This document shows positions 16,413 to 25,329 of a stretch of 64,000 nt of DNA, one piece after another. The notes below the pieces were generated by a model. That model made no database searches, was not told the origin of the DNA, and saw only the letters and a program-made list of their open reading frames with translations. The stretch is taken from contig NZ_CP148752.1 of assembly GCF_040448305.1 (NCBI RefSeq), forward strand, positions 1,798,001 through 1,862,000, written 5' to 3'. Positions within the stretch are counted from its first letter, which is position 1; the number at the start of each line of letters is the position of its first letter. The position numbers were made by a program, and so were the translations under genes. This DNA comes from Pseudomonas fluorescens. GTDB taxonomy: Bacteria > Pseudomonadota > Gammaproteobacteria > Pseudomonadales > Pseudomonadaceae.

Positions 16413-17066
16413 TTATTTCCAGGTATGAATCGGCCAGCCAGCCTTTTCAGCCTGCTCGCGCAACACCGGATCCGGGTTGACCACGTGGGGGTAATCCACC
16501 TTCAGCAATAGCGGCAGGTCATTGCGTGAGTCGGAATAGAAACTCGCGCCTTCAAGGTTTTCCTCTTCTGCATCCAGCCACTCCAGCAAGCGAGTGATCT
16601 TGCCTTCGCGGTAGGTCAGGGTGCCGACGGTATGGCCGCTGTAAACGCCATGAGTCACTTCCAGTTCGATACCGAGAATCTCGTCGATGCCAAGGCGCTC
16701 AGCGATGGGGCCGACCAGATGCGTGCCCGAGGCCGAGATCACCAGGATCCGGTCGCCGGCCTTGCGATGCGCGGCGATGGCTTTGGTGGCGTCACTGAAA
16801 ATGATCGGCTCGATGTAGTCCTCCACCCACGGACCAACCAGGTGCGCGACTTCTTCAGGCGTACGACCAATCAACGGTTCCAGGCTGAAGGCCATGTAGT
16901 CCTCCATGGCCAGATGGCCCCGGCCGTAGGCATCCATCAAATCCTTGTCGCGACGCAGGAACGATTCGCCATCGACCCAGCCGAGGCGGACCATTTGCTC
17001 GCTCCACAGTGAGGCGCAGTCGCCGTGGATCAGGGTTTCGTCCAGATCAAAAATTGCCAGGGCCAT
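16413..17066 (-). CDS. HAD-IB family hydrolase (SerB-like phosphatase)
   Basis: 217 residues. HAD motif I is FDLDETL with nucleophile Asp7 and acid Asp9. Motif II is VISASGTH, and motif IV is SDSRNDLPLL. The helical cap (about 15-85) fits subfamily IB, which includes phosphoserine phosphatase and phosphonate/phosphocholine phosphatases. It is encoded 35 bp downstream of the ABC importer operon on the same strand and may be co-transcribed, which would fit release of phosphate from an imported phosphorylated compound. The substrate is not known. Confidence 0.88.
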   Translation of the reverse strand: MALAIFDLDETLIHGDCASLWSEQMVRLGWVDGESFLRRDKDLMDAYGRGHLAMEDYMAFSLEPLIGRTPEEVAHLVGPWVEDYIEPIIFSDATKAIAAHRKAGDRILVISASGTHLVGPIAERLGIDEILGIELEVTHGVYSGHTVGTLTYREGKITRLLEWLDAEEENLEGASFYSDSRNDLPLLLKVDYPHVVNPDPVLREQAEKAGWPIHTWK

Positions 17067-17100
17067 CAGTGCAGTTCTCTCTTGAGCATAAGCAAAGGCA

Positions 17101-18090
17101 TCAGGCTACCTCACACAGGGCCGTCGGATCGATGGAAAGCGCCAGCCGCTGACCATCGGGATGCAGGTCGGCCGCCGAGCGGTTCAGCACATCCACCACC
17201 AATTCCACGCCCCGGGCTTCGACCCGGTAGCGAATCACGTTGCCCAGCAGGCTGTGGCTGCGTATCTGTGCGTCCAGTTCGCCGTTAAGGCTCAGTTCGA
17301 TGGCTTCCGGGCGAATGGCGATGCGCTTGCTGATCGGTCGCTGCAACAGCTTCGAAGCGCTGTCGGCATCCAGCAGGTTGTAGTTGCCGATGAAACCAGC
17401 GGCGAACACGTCCACCGGCGCGGTATAGAGGGTTTCGGCGTCGCCGCTTTGTACGATTTTTCCCTGATTCATCAGGAAAATCCGGTCGGACATGGTCAGG
17501 GCTTCTTCCTGATCGTGTGTGACGAAAATCGTGGTCAGGCCGAGTTCGCGCTGGATCTGACGAATCTGTTCGCGCAGGTGCTTGCGAATCCGTGCGTCCA
17601 GGGCTGACAACGGTTCGTCGAGCAGCAACAAGCGCGGGCGGGTCACCAGGGAGCGGGCGAGGGCGACGCGTTGGCACTGGCCCCCCGAGAGCTGATGCGG
17701 GTAACGCGCGGCAAAGTCATTGAGCTCCACCAGTTTGAGCACTTCGGCGACGCGTTTACGGCTGTCATCGGCATTGACCTTTTGCATGCGCAGGCCGAAG
17801 GCGACGTTCTGTTCCACGGTCATATTGGGGAACAGTGCATAGCTCTGGAACACCATGCCGATCCCGCGTTTCTGCGGGCTCACCGGCACGATATCAGCGC
17901 CATCGAGCAGGATCTTGCCGCCATCCACCGAAGTCAGGCCGGCAATGCAGCGCAGGAGGGTGGATTTGCCGCAACCGGACGGGCCGAGCAGGGTGACGAA
18001 CTCACCTTTCTGGATTTCGCAATTGATATCGCTGAACACCGTGGTGCCCGCGAAGCTTTTCTGAAGATGTTGGACGCTGACATAGCTCAT
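17101..18090 (-). CDS. ABC transporter ATP-binding protein (PotA/PhnT type)
   Basis: 329 residues. Walker A is GPSGCGKST (about 36-44), the signature LSGGQCQRVALARSL, Walker B LLLLDEP, and the switch His lies in THDQEEA. The C-terminal 90 residues form a TOBE-type regulatory domain. It is the ATPase of the importer encoded upstream (permeases 18087 and 18874, binding protein 20702). The start overlaps the upstream stop as ATGA, indicating translational coupling. Close types are spermidine/putrescine, iron and 2-aminoethylphosphonate importers; context favours a phosphorus compound. Confidence 0.92.
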   Translation of the reverse strand: MSYVSVQHLQKSFAGTTVFSDINCEIQKGEFVTLLGPSGCGKSTLLRCIAGLTSVDGGKILLDGADIVPVSPQKRGIGMVFQSYALFPNMTVEQNVAFGLRMQKVNADDSRKRVAEVLKLVELNDFAARYPHQLSGGQCQRVALARSLVTRPRLLLLDEPLSALDARIRKHLREQIRQIQRELGLTTIFVTHDQEEALTMSDRIFLMNQGKIVQSGDAETLYTAPVDVFAAGFIGNYNLLDADSASKLLQRPISKRIAIRPEAIELSLNGELDAQIRSHSLLGNVIRYRVEARGVELVVDVLNRSAADLHPDGQRLALSIDPTALCEVA

Positions 18091-18887
18091 TCGCTTTTGT
18101 CCCTGTTCAAGATATTGGCAATCCAGGTCAGAACCAGCACAAAGAAGAAGTAGGAAATCACCAGCGCACTGGTGAAATGACCGCTGCTGTTGCGCATGTT
18201 GTTGAGGTAGACCTGCAGGGTTTCGTAACGGGTGCCGACGAGGATGTTGGCGAACACGAACTCACCGAACAGGAACGAGAACGACAGCAGCAGTGCCACC
18301 ATCAAGCCCTTGCGCAGGTTCGGCAGCACCACCAGGAAGGCGGCTTGCCAGGTGCTGGCGCCGAGCAACTGGGCGGCGTCCATCAGGTCGCGCAGGTTGA
18401 TCGCCTGCAGGTTGTTGGTGATCGCCCGGTACATGAACGGCAGCGCCACGGTGAAGTAGCAACCGATCAGGATCCACGGCGTCCCGACCATGGCGAACGG
18501 TCCGGAACCATAGAGCTGCAACAGCCCCACCGACGACACCACCGGCGGCACGGCGAAGGGCAGCAGGATCAGGATGTTCATCAGCGCGTCGAGTTTCGGG
18601 AAGTGGTAATGCACCACGAACAGCAGCGGTAGAATCAATACCACCGCCAGAACAAGGGCGCCGACGCAGACAAGCAGCGACTGGCCGAAAGCGCTCAGAA
18701 AACGCGGATCGCTCCACAGCTGCGCATACCATTTGATACTGAAGCCGCTGGGCAGAATGGTGGCCGACCAACTGCTGGAAATCGAATAGATAAAGGTGCC
18801 GACCAGCGGCAGCAACATAATGGCAAACAGCAGGTAAACCACCACGCGATGGTAGATGCCGACAGGCCCCAATTCAACGCGAGACAT
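18087..18887 (-). CDS. ABC transporter permease, second subunit
   Basis: 266 residues with six predicted transmembrane helices and the coupling-loop region near MDAAQLLGASTWQAAF, the EAA-type motif that contacts the ATPase. It overlaps the preceding permease gene by 14 bases and the ATPase gene by 4. It belongs to the PotC/PhnV-like group of binding-protein-dependent permeases. Confidence 0.9.
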   Translation of the reverse strand: MSRVELGPVGIYHRVVVYLLFAIMLLPLVGTFIYSISSSWSATILPSGFSIKWYAQLWSDPRFLSAFGQSLLVCVGALVLAVVLILPLLFVVHYHFPKLDALMNILILLPFAVPPVVSSVGLLQLYGSGPFAMVGTPWILIGCYFTVALPFMYRAITNNLQAINLRDLMDAAQLLGASTWQAAFLVVLPNLRKGLMVALLLSFSFLFGEFVFANILVGTRYETLQVYLNNMRNSSGHFTSALVISYFFFVLVLTWIANILNRDKSE

Positions 18888-19719
18888 GGTAGCTCCTCTT
18901 CAACAGCAGTTGATGGACGATGGTCACCAGGGTCATCAACGCTACCAGCACCACGGCCAGGGCACTGGCCAGGTTCGGGTCGAGGGAGATGTCACCCGAG
19001 ACCATCGCTGCAATACGGATCGGCAAAACGTTGAAGTTGCCGGTGGTCAGTGCGTACACCGTGGCATAGGCGCCGAGGGCGTTGGCCAGCAGGATCACGA
19101 ACGTGCCGAGCAGCGCTGGGGTCAGCACCGGTAGACCGATGTGGCGCCAGAACTGCCAGCCATTGGCGCCGAGCAGCGCGGCGGACTCGCGCCAGTCTTC
19201 GCGCAGGGCGTCGAAGGCTGGGTAGAGCAGCAGCACACCGAGGGGAATCTGGAAGTAGGTGTAGAGAATGATCAACCCGGTTTTCGAGTACAGATTGAAG
19301 TCTTCAATGATCCCGGCCTGCTTGAGCATGATGGTGAAGCTGCCGTTGAAGCCGAGCAGAATGATGAACGCGAAGGCCAGGGGCACACCGGAGAAGTTGC
19401 TGGTCATGTTGGCGAAGGCGTTGACGAAGTTGCGCAGTTTCGAATCGACCCGGCGCAGGGAATAGGCGCCCAGAATCGCGATGACGATCCCCAGCACGCT
19501 GGACCAGAAGCTGATCTCAAGGCTGTACTGGATGGCCTGCAGGTAAAACTTCGAGCTGAAGATCTTGCTGAAGTTGGCCAGGCCCCAGCCGAATTCTTCC
19601 GATTGCAGGCTGTTGATCATCACCCAGGTCAGCGGTGCGATTTCGAACACGATGAAGAACAGCGCGAACGGGACCAGGCATAAGGCTGCCAGCCATTTAC
19701 TGCGGGTCATGGCATTCAC
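18874..19719 (-). CDS. ABC transporter permease, first subunit
   Basis: 281 residues with six predicted helices. The EAA-like loop is near LREDWRESAALLGANGWQFW. The GTG start at 19719 overlaps the stop of the upstream hydrolase gene (GTGA) and has GGGAG nine bases upstream; an ATG at 19710 is the alternative. It resembles PotB/PhnU-type subunits. Together with 18087 it forms the membrane channel of the importer. Confidence 0.9.
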   Translation of the reverse strand: MNAMTRSKWLAALCLVPFALFFIVFEIAPLTWVMINSLQSEEFGWGLANFSKIFSSKFYLQAIQYSLEISFWSSVLGIVIAILGAYSLRRVDSKLRNFVNAFANMTSNFSGVPLAFAFIILLGFNGSFTIMLKQAGIIEDFNLYSKTGLIILYTYFQIPLGVLLLYPAFDALREDWRESAALLGANGWQFWRHIGLPVLTPALLGTFVILLANALGAYATVYALTTGNFNVLPIRIAAMVSGDISLDPNLASALAVVLVALMTLVTIVHQLLLKRSYHVSR

Positions 19720-20522
19720 TTCAACAGCTCCCGGCAGACCGGTTTGTCGTGGGGCACGCCGAGCAACTGGCAGACGGTGCCGCAGATCTCGGTCTGTTTC
19801 GGCGCGGCACCGGCGTCGAAGCTGAACGCGTCACCGAGAACGAACAGCGGCACCTCACGTTCTTCCGGCAGCAGGCCGTTGTGGGAGCGGTCGTTGTTCA
19901 TGCCGTGGTCGGCGGTGACCAGCACCTGATAGCCGGCATCGAGCCAGCCTTGCAGGTAGTCGGCCAGGATGATGTCGGCCGAGCGAGCACTGTTGCGGTA
20001 CTGCGGGGTGTCGAGGCCGTGCTTGTGCCCGGCGTCGTCGATGTTCATCGGGTGGATCAACAGGAAATTCGGCGTGTGGCGCAGGCGCAGGTTTTCAGCG
20101 TCGGCGAACAGGTGAGAATCCGGGTAGTGATCGTTCCAGTAGAAATGCCCGTGCTGGATCGGCAGTTGCGGGTCATCGGTGTGACGATCCCGGGCCGCGA
20201 CGAAGGGCGAACGGTTGTACAGCTCACTGACCCAGTGATAGGCCGCCGCCGCGGTGACAAGACCTGCGTCGGTGGCGTAGTGATAGATGCTGCGCTGATT
20301 GGACAGGCGCGAGACGTTGTTGTGGACGATACCGCTGTCGATGGGCGCGACGCCGGTCAGGATGCATTCGTACAGCGGGCGGGACAGGGCTGGCAACTCG
20401 CACTCCAGTTTGTAGAGTGCGGCACGTCCGGTGCCGACGTAAGCCTGCAGGTGCCCCATGGCGTGGCGGGCGACCTCGTAGTTGAGGCCGTCGAGCACGA
20501 CAAGGATGACGTTGTGCTTCAT
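19716..20522 (-). CDS. Alkaline phosphatase-superfamily phosphodiesterase/phosphonate hydrolase-like enzyme
   Basis: 268 residues in the nucleotide pyrophosphatase/phosphonoacetate hydrolase branch. VVLDGLNYE near the N-terminus supplies the first metal Asp, and LPALSRPLYECILTG carries the nucleophile region with Ser rather than Thr. Later metal ligands lie in HPMNIDDAGHKHG and TADHGMN. No signal peptide is visible, so it probably acts in the cytoplasm. It is placed between binding-protein and permease genes and coupled to the permease by a GTGA overlap, so its substrate is probably what the importer brings in. Phosphonoacetate, a glycerophosphodiester and a nucleotide-like ester all remain possible. 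Confidence 0.82.
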   Translation of the reverse strand: MKHNVILVVLDGLNYEVARHAMGHLQAYVGTGRAALYKLECELPALSRPLYECILTGVAPIDSGIVHNNVSRLSNQRSIYHYATDAGLVTAAAAYHWVSELYNRSPFVAARDRHTDDPQLPIQHGHFYWNDHYPDSHLFADAENLRLRHTPNFLLIHPMNIDDAGHKHGLDTPQYRNSARSADIILADYLQGWLDAGYQVLVTADHGMNNDRSHNGLLPEEREVPLFVLGDAFSFDAGAAPKQTEICGTVCQLLGVPHDKPVCRELLK

Positions 20523-20571
20523 AGGGGCAAAACTCCGTGAAACAGATGATTCAAGTACACAACCAATCCCT

Positions 20572-20661
20572 TGTGGGAGCGGGCTTGCTCGCGAATGCGG
20601 TCGTTCATTCAACATTGAAGCTGACTGACACACCGCCTTCGCGAGCAAGCCCGCTCCCACA
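20572..20661. repeat. REPIN inside the ABC operon
   Basis: A TGTGGGAGCGGGCTTGCTC arm and its complement, located between the binding-protein gene and the downstream hydrolase/permease genes. It may reduce read-through or stabilise the binding-protein message. Confidence 0.92.
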
Positions 20662-20701
20662 TTTGGATCTCCATCAGGTCCCGAAATGGGGACCTACCCG
20701 G

Positions 20702-21766
20702 TTACTGCATATTGATAATGACTTCTTCCTGCCACTTCTGAGGAAGGGCCTTGGAGGTCTTTTCCCAAGCGTCCGCGTCCTTGATCGGCGTGACCTTCTT
20801 GTACTGCTCGTTAGGCAGCAGCTTGGCCTGCACCTCGGCTGGCAGGGTCAGGTATTCGGCACGGATCGGACGGGCGTTGCCCTTGGCCAGGTTGATCTGG
20901 CCGGCGTCGCTGAAGATGTATTCGCGGGTCAGCTTGGCGGCGTTCGGGTTTTTCGCGTACTTGTTGATGATGGTGGTGTAGCCGGAAATCACCGAGCCGT
21001 CGGACGGGATCAGCACCACGTAATCATCCGGATTGGCCATCTTGGCCTTGTAGCTCAGGCCGTTGAAGTCCCAGACCACGCCGACTTCGATTTCGCCTTT
21101 TTCCATGGCACCAATGACCGGGTTGGACATCGACAGGCGACCCTGCTTGGCGATGTCGGCGAACAGATCCAGGGCAGGCTTGAGGTTTTTCTCGTCGCCA
21201 CCATTGGCCAGCGCCGCGGCCAGTACGCCGTTCGCAGCCTGGGCAGCAGTGCTCACGTCACCGATGGAAACCTTGTACTTGCCGGTCTTGAGGTCAGCCC
21301 ACTTGGTCGGCACTTCGGAACCGTGCAGCAACTTCTTGTTGACGACGAAAGCGATGGTGCCGGTGTAAGCCAGTGCCCAGTTGCCGTCCTTGTCCTTGGC
21401 CCAGGCCGGAATCTGATCCCAGGTCGAAGGCTTGTAAGGCTGGACCACGCCTTGCTTGACTGCGATCGGGCCGAACGCTGCACCGACGTCGCCGATGTCG
21501 GCGCTGGCGTTGTCTTTTTCCGCGGCGAACTTGGCGATTTCCTGGGCCGAACTCATGTCGGTATCGATGTGCTTGAGGCCGTACTTGTCGCTCAGGTCTT
21601 TCCAGGTGCCGGCCCAGTTGGCCCAGTCATTGGGCATGCCGACGCTGTTGACGGCGCCTTCCGCTTTTGCAGCGGCTTCCAGGGTTTTCAGATCATCGGC
21701 CGCCATGGCGGCGGTGCACATTGCGATGGTCGAGCCTAACAGTGATGCCAGGAAAAACTTTTTCAT
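20702..21766 (-). CDS. ABC transporter periplasmic substrate-binding protein
   Basis: 354 residues with a signal peptide cleaved near AMA/AD (residue 22). The fold is of the PotD/FbpA/PhnS type 2 binding-protein class (DIGDVGAAFGPIA, KYKVSIGDVSTAA, EVGVVWDFNG). AAGGAGC lies six bases before the ATG. It is first in the operon and separated from the rest by a REPIN, consistent with the binding protein being made in excess. A PhnF-like operator half-palindrome (21814-21825) lies 48 bases upstream. Confidence 0.9.
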   Translation of the reverse strand: MKKFFLASLLGSTIAMCTAAMAADDLKTLEAAAKAEGAVNSVGMPNDWANWAGTWKDLSDKYGLKHIDTDMSSAQEIAKFAAEKDNASADIGDVGAAFGPIAVKQGVVQPYKPSTWDQIPAWAKDKDGNWALAYTGTIAFVVNKKLLHGSEVPTKWADLKTGKYKVSIGDVSTAAQAANGVLAAALANGGDEKNLKPALDLFADIAKQGRLSMSNPVIGAMEKGEIEVGVVWDFNGLSYKAKMANPDDYVVLIPSDGSVISGYTTIINKYAKNPNAAKLTREYIFSDAGQINLAKGNARPIRAEYLTLPAEVQAKLLPNEQYKKVTPIKDADAWEKTSKALPQKWQEEVIINMQ

Positions 21767-21813
21767 TCCGAAGCTCCTTGGGTCGTGTTCAACGCTGCGA
21801 TTGCGGTTTGTGT

Positions 21814-21825
21814 TGGTCTAGGTCA
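21814..21825 (-). promoter_or_regulatory. Candidate UTRA-regulator operator upstream of the binding-protein gene
   Basis: TGGTCTAGGTCA on the plus strand, or TGACCTAGACCA on the minus strand. It closely matches the 22104 site and the TGGTATAGACCA site known for mycobacterial PhnF. Confidence 0.5.
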
Positions 21826-22103
21826 GCAATACCTGAGCCAATTTAAGGGGGCTGGATGACACTTTGATGTCGTTCGTCGCCCGGAATGACTTTTTGTTCA
21901 GCGGTATCGCGACTGGCCTGCTAAGCGTAGACCATGGTCAAGGCCCCGGAAGGCAAGGGACTTGGCCGATGAATTGCAGGTTGTTGAGGCCAGAGAATGG
22001 CGACCGTTGGGCAGCTTTGTCACATTTCGGTCATCTGCACTGCCTACGCTTGCAGACTATTGAATGAGCCGGTTTACGCTGTGGTTCTGCCCTGAAATGG
22101 TGC

Positions 22104-22115
22104 TGGTCTAGTCCA
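22104..22115 (+). promoter_or_regulatory. Candidate autoregulatory operator of the GntR gene
   Basis: TGGTCTAGTCCA, a 12-bp palindrome broken at one symmetric pair, ends 14 bases before the regulator ATG. It shares TGGTCTAG with 21814. A related GACCATGGTC palindrome lies at 21930-21939. Confidence 0.5.
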
Positions 22116-22129
22116 GAAAGGAAACGTTG

Positions 22130-22843
22130 ATGCGTGAAGAGGCAACAAAAGCGGTAACAGCCATCGGCCAAGTGCTTCAGGAGCAGATCGACCACGGACT
22201 GTTGACCCCCGGCAGCAAATTGCCGGCCGAGCGCAAGCTCAGTGAATTGTTCGGCACCACGCGGATCACTTTGCGTGAAGCGTTGTTGCAGTTGGAGTCA
22301 CAGGGGCAGATTTATCGCGAGGAGCGTCGCGGCTGGTTCGTCTCGCCCCCACGCCTGGCCTACAACCTCATGCAGCGCAGCCACTTTCACGCGATGGTCA
22401 GCGCTCAGGGGCGGGTGCCGTCCACCGAAGTGATTTCGGCGCGATTGCAACCGGCATCGGCGGCGGTGTGTGCCTGGCTGCAATTGCCAGCGCTGTCGAG
22501 CGTGATTCAGATCTGCCGTTCACGGCGGATCGATGGGCGACTGGTGTTGTATGTGGAGCACTATCTGAACCCGCAGTACTTTCCAGGGATCCTCGATTTC
22601 GATTTGAATCAGTCGATCACCGAGTTGTACGCGCGGCATTACGACTTGCACTACGGGCGGGTGCGCTTCGAGATTGTGCCCACGGCGTTGTCAGTGGATG
22701 CGGCGGCGGCGTTGAAGGTGTCGGTGGGCAGCCCGGGCTTGCGGATTGCCCGGGTCAACTATGACCAGCATGAACGCCTGATCGACTGCGACCTGGAGTT
22801 CTGGCGGCATGATGCGATTCATGTCGGGGTGGATGTGGTCTGA
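22130..22843 (+). CDS. GntR-family regulator with UTRA domain (HutC/PhnF subfamily)
   Basis: 237 residues. The N-terminal winged helix (about 8-75) contains the typical PGSKLPAERKLSELFGTTRITLREAL run, in which the recognition helix lies. The C-terminal UTRA ligand-binding domain (about 85-232) follows. The ATG at 22130 was chosen over the TTG at 22127. It diverges from the ABC importer operon and is probably its regulator. Two TGGTCTAG sites, one before each promoter, support this and point to a phosphonate or phosphorus-ester effector, because PhnF-type regulators use almost the same site. Confidence 0.88.
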   Translation: MREEATKAVTAIGQVLQEQIDHGLLTPGSKLPAERKLSELFGTTRITLREALLQLESQGQIYREERRGWFVSPPRLAYNLMQRSHFHAMVSAQGRVPSTEVISARLQPASAAVCAWLQLPALSSVIQICRSRRIDGRLVLYVEHYLNPQYFPGILDFDLNQSITELYARHYDLHYGRVRFEIVPTALSVDAAAALKVSVGSPGLRIARVNYDQHERLIDCDLEFWRHDAIHVGVDVV

Positions 22844-22853
22844 CGCTGCTTTT

Positions 22854-22924
22854 GTAGGAGCTGCCGCAGGCTGCGATCCTTTAAAGGCCAAAATCACAAG
22901 ATCGCAGCCTGCGGCAGCTCCTAC
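22854..22924. repeat. Second-family REP palindrome overlapping a stop codon
   Basis: GTAGGAGCTGCCGCAGGCTG at 22854 and its complement ending at 22924 form a 25-bp arm pair. The right arm contains the TAG stop of the MscS-family gene (22921-22923, minus strand). Confidence 0.9.
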
Positions 22925-25074
22925 TCCTGCTGGCCGCCACCTGCAGTGATCACCTGAATACTCATCCGCGGTGTCGCCAGATCCAGTCCGGCTTCATCCA
23001 TGTGTCGCTTGAGCGACAGGTTGAACGCTCGCGATACTTCCCACTGCTTGATTGGCGCGGTCTTGAAGCGGGCGCGAAGGATCGCGTTGCCCGACTCGAA
23101 ACTTTCCACCCCCTGAAACTCCAGCGGCGACCAGATATTGCGTCGCTGCAACGGATCGGTGCGCATTTTCTGGGCGACTTCGCGCATCAGTTTGATTGCG
23201 TTGTCGATGTCCATGCTGGCGGGCACTGCTACCCGGAAGATCGCGTAGCCGAATTCCCGGGAGTAGTTCTTGATGCTTTTGATTTCACTGAACGGAATGG
23301 TGTGGACGATGCCATCGATGTCCCGCAGGCGCACGGTGCGGATGGTCAGGCCTTCGACCGTGCCGAGGTGGCCGCCGACATCCACGTAGTCGTCGATGGC
23401 CAGGGAGTCTTCGATGATGATGAACAACCCGGTAATCAGGTCGGCTACCAGCGATTGCGCGCCAAAACCGATGGCCAGGCCGATCACACCGGCACCGGCC
23501 AGCAGTGGCGTGACGTTCATGCCCATGTTCGCCAGGGCGACAATCATCGCGACGATAAAAATGGCCACGAACAGCACGTTGCGGATCAGCGGCATCATCG
23601 TCTGCGCGCGGGCGTTGGCCAGGCCTTTGCGCGAGCGGGTCAAAGCGTGATGCACGGCGGTATCGCTGAGAATCCAGATCAACCAGGCGAACAGCAGCGT
23701 GCCGGCGAGGCTGAACAGTTTGACACTGACTTCGTGGCCATCGCCTTCGGTAAAGCGGATCAACGACATGCCCCAGACCCGCAGGCCGAGTTCGATGAAG
23801 GCCAGCCACACCAACAGGTGGACGATGGTGTAGAAGAAGTTTTTCAGCCGTTCCGAATACACGGCGTAACGTCGTATGCCTCGCTGGGGTTTGAGGGCGT
23901 GGCGGCGTACCAGGCCGTTGATGACCATGCACAGCACCAGCAAGACGGTACAGATCAGCGACTGGCGCAGGGCGGTGCTGGTGTCGCCGGCGGAAATGAA
24001 CGTCGCGAACAGGGAAACGGCCACCAGCACCAGCGCCGGTACGTACCAGAAGGTGCCGAGAATCGACAGGGTGTCGTTAAGGGCGCGGCGGGTCAGGCGT
24101 CGGGACAGCGGCTGATTGCGGATCAGGTGGGCGATCGGCCGGCGGAAGCGCAGGATGAAGCGCCCCGTGGAGAGCGCTGCCAGGACATTGGCGACAGTCG
24201 CGGCGGTGTGGGCCAGATGGCTGCCGAGGCTGTTGACCAATTGCGGATCGCTCAGCGCTTCGCCAAACGCGGCGAAGCTGCCGATCAGCCACAGCGGCCG
24301 AAACGCCTGGTGCCGCAGGATGTACAGGGCGCGGTGGCGGTGTGGGCCGTCGAGCAGGGAAAAGGCAATCACGCAGATGGCCGAGAAGCAGGTGCCGACC
24401 ACCAGTGCATAGGCCAGCACCATCGCCAGGCTCTTGCCCAGGGACGAGGGCAGGGCGTAGCTCATGTAGACCGTGATCACCAGGGCGATCAGCCACGGTC
24501 CGAGTTTTCGCAGCGCAAAACGCAACATGTCCAGGGCCCGGGGGTGCTGCGGCAGTTCTTCGGTCAGGCCGAAACGCATCCGCACTCGGTGGCTGATCCA
24601 GATCAGGGCGGCGGCCAGCAGGCTCCAGATCATCAGGATCATGGCAAAGGCGAACAGCATGGGCAGCCATTCATTGGCCGGCAGCGCCAGCGCCACCAGT
24701 TCTTCCCTGGCCTGATCGAACTCACTGGACCAGCGCGTGAGCGGGCTGTCGTCGCCGGTAAATTTCTTCTCGATAGTGGTCAGGGTTCCGCCAATCAGGC
24801 CCAGCACGCCTTCTTCGGTCATCGGCTGGGCTTGTTTGGTGGTGTCGCGGAGCTTTTTCAGGTCGGCCAGCAGCTTGCTGCGTTGCTGGTCGTTTTCCAG
24901 TGACTTGATCACTTCGTCCAGGGATTGTCCCAGCGGTTCCTGTGCTTCGGGCTGCGCCTTGGCCTGGCTGTTGAGCAGGCCTGGCAGGCCGGCCGCCTGG
25001 GCAGGCGTCACTGACAGCAGCGTCATCAGGCAGACAAGGACAATACACGGCAGGGCAAAAAGACGAGCGAACAC
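22921..25074 (-). CDS. Large MscS-family mechanosensitive channel (YbiO-like)
   Basis: 717 residues. A signal peptide (cleavage near AQA/AG) is followed by a periplasmic helical region (about 35-125), then many transmembrane helices (about 135-530). The MscS core is at about 530-710, with the pore-helix motif PLLAGAGVIGLAIGFGAQ and the beta-domain IEDSLAIDDYVDVGG. Length and layout fit YbiO-type channels (741 residues in E. coli), which release solutes under hypo-osmotic shock. The last codon and stop abut a REP: the TAG is part of the repeat arm. The ancestral C-terminus may have been slightly different. Confidence 0.88.
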   Translation of the reverse strand: MFARLFALPCIVLVCLMTLLSVTPAQAAGLPGLLNSQAKAQPEAQEPLGQSLDEVIKSLENDQQRSKLLADLKKLRDTTKQAQPMTEEGVLGLIGGTLTTIEKKFTGDDSPLTRWSSEFDQAREELVALALPANEWLPMLFAFAMILMIWSLLAAALIWISHRVRMRFGLTEELPQHPRALDMLRFALRKLGPWLIALVITVYMSYALPSSLGKSLAMVLAYALVVGTCFSAICVIAFSLLDGPHRHRALYILRHQAFRPLWLIGSFAAFGEALSDPQLVNSLGSHLAHTAATVANVLAALSTGRFILRFRRPIAHLIRNQPLSRRLTRRALNDTLSILGTFWYVPALVLVAVSLFATFISAGDTSTALRQSLICTVLLVLCMVINGLVRRHALKPQRGIRRYAVYSERLKNFFYTIVHLLVWLAFIELGLRVWGMSLIRFTEGDGHEVSVKLFSLAGTLLFAWLIWILSDTAVHHALTRSRKGLANARAQTMMPLIRNVLFVAIFIVAMIVALANMGMNVTPLLAGAGVIGLAIGFGAQSLVADLITGLFIIIEDSLAIDDYVDVGGHLGTVEGLTIRTVRLRDIDGIVHTIPFSEIKSIKNYSREFGYAIFRVAVPASMDIDNAIKLMREVAQKMRTDPLQRRNIWSPLEFQGVESFESGNAILRARFKTAPIKQWEVSRAFNLSLKRHMDEAGLDLATPRMSIQVITAGGGQQE

Positions 25075-25152
25075 TAGGCGGTCAACCTCGCAGGGAGCGG
25101 ATCGACCGAGTGTACGAGCCCGTCAAAATCAATGCGAGCCAAGGGCGATGAA

Positions 25153-25329
25153 TTATTCGTTGAGTTTGGCGAGGATCTTGATCACCACGGTGGCGAGAAT
25201 GGTCAGCATGCCGATCCACATGGCAAACACACCGGCATTTTTATCGCGAAAGTTGAAACCGACGGCCAGCAGGAGCATCCCGGCAAGAATCGGAATCAGC
25301 ATGGCGTGGAAGGAAGACATCGAAATCAT
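25153..25329 (-). CDS. 58-residue membrane protein
   Basis: Minus-strand ORF beginning MISMSSFHAMLIPILAG and ending VIKILAKLNE. There are two hydrophobic segments (about 10-24 and 34-52) joined by a charged NFRDKNAG turn, so it is a likely two-helix inner-membrane protein. AAGG lies about eight bases before the ATG at 25329; an ATG three codons in is an alternative. It sits between the MscS gene and apeB. I do not recognise a family. The codon use and the coherent hydrophobic pattern make it a credible gene. Confidence 0.7.
   Translation of the reverse strand: MISMSSFHAMLIPILAGMLLLAVGFNFRDKNAGVFAMWIGMLTILATVVIKILAKLNE

Noticed and set aside
23002..24903. A 633-residue plus-strand ORF opposite the MscS-family gene.
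   Set aside because: Antisense shadow of a clear membrane channel; its Gln/His-rich translation is typical of such shadows.
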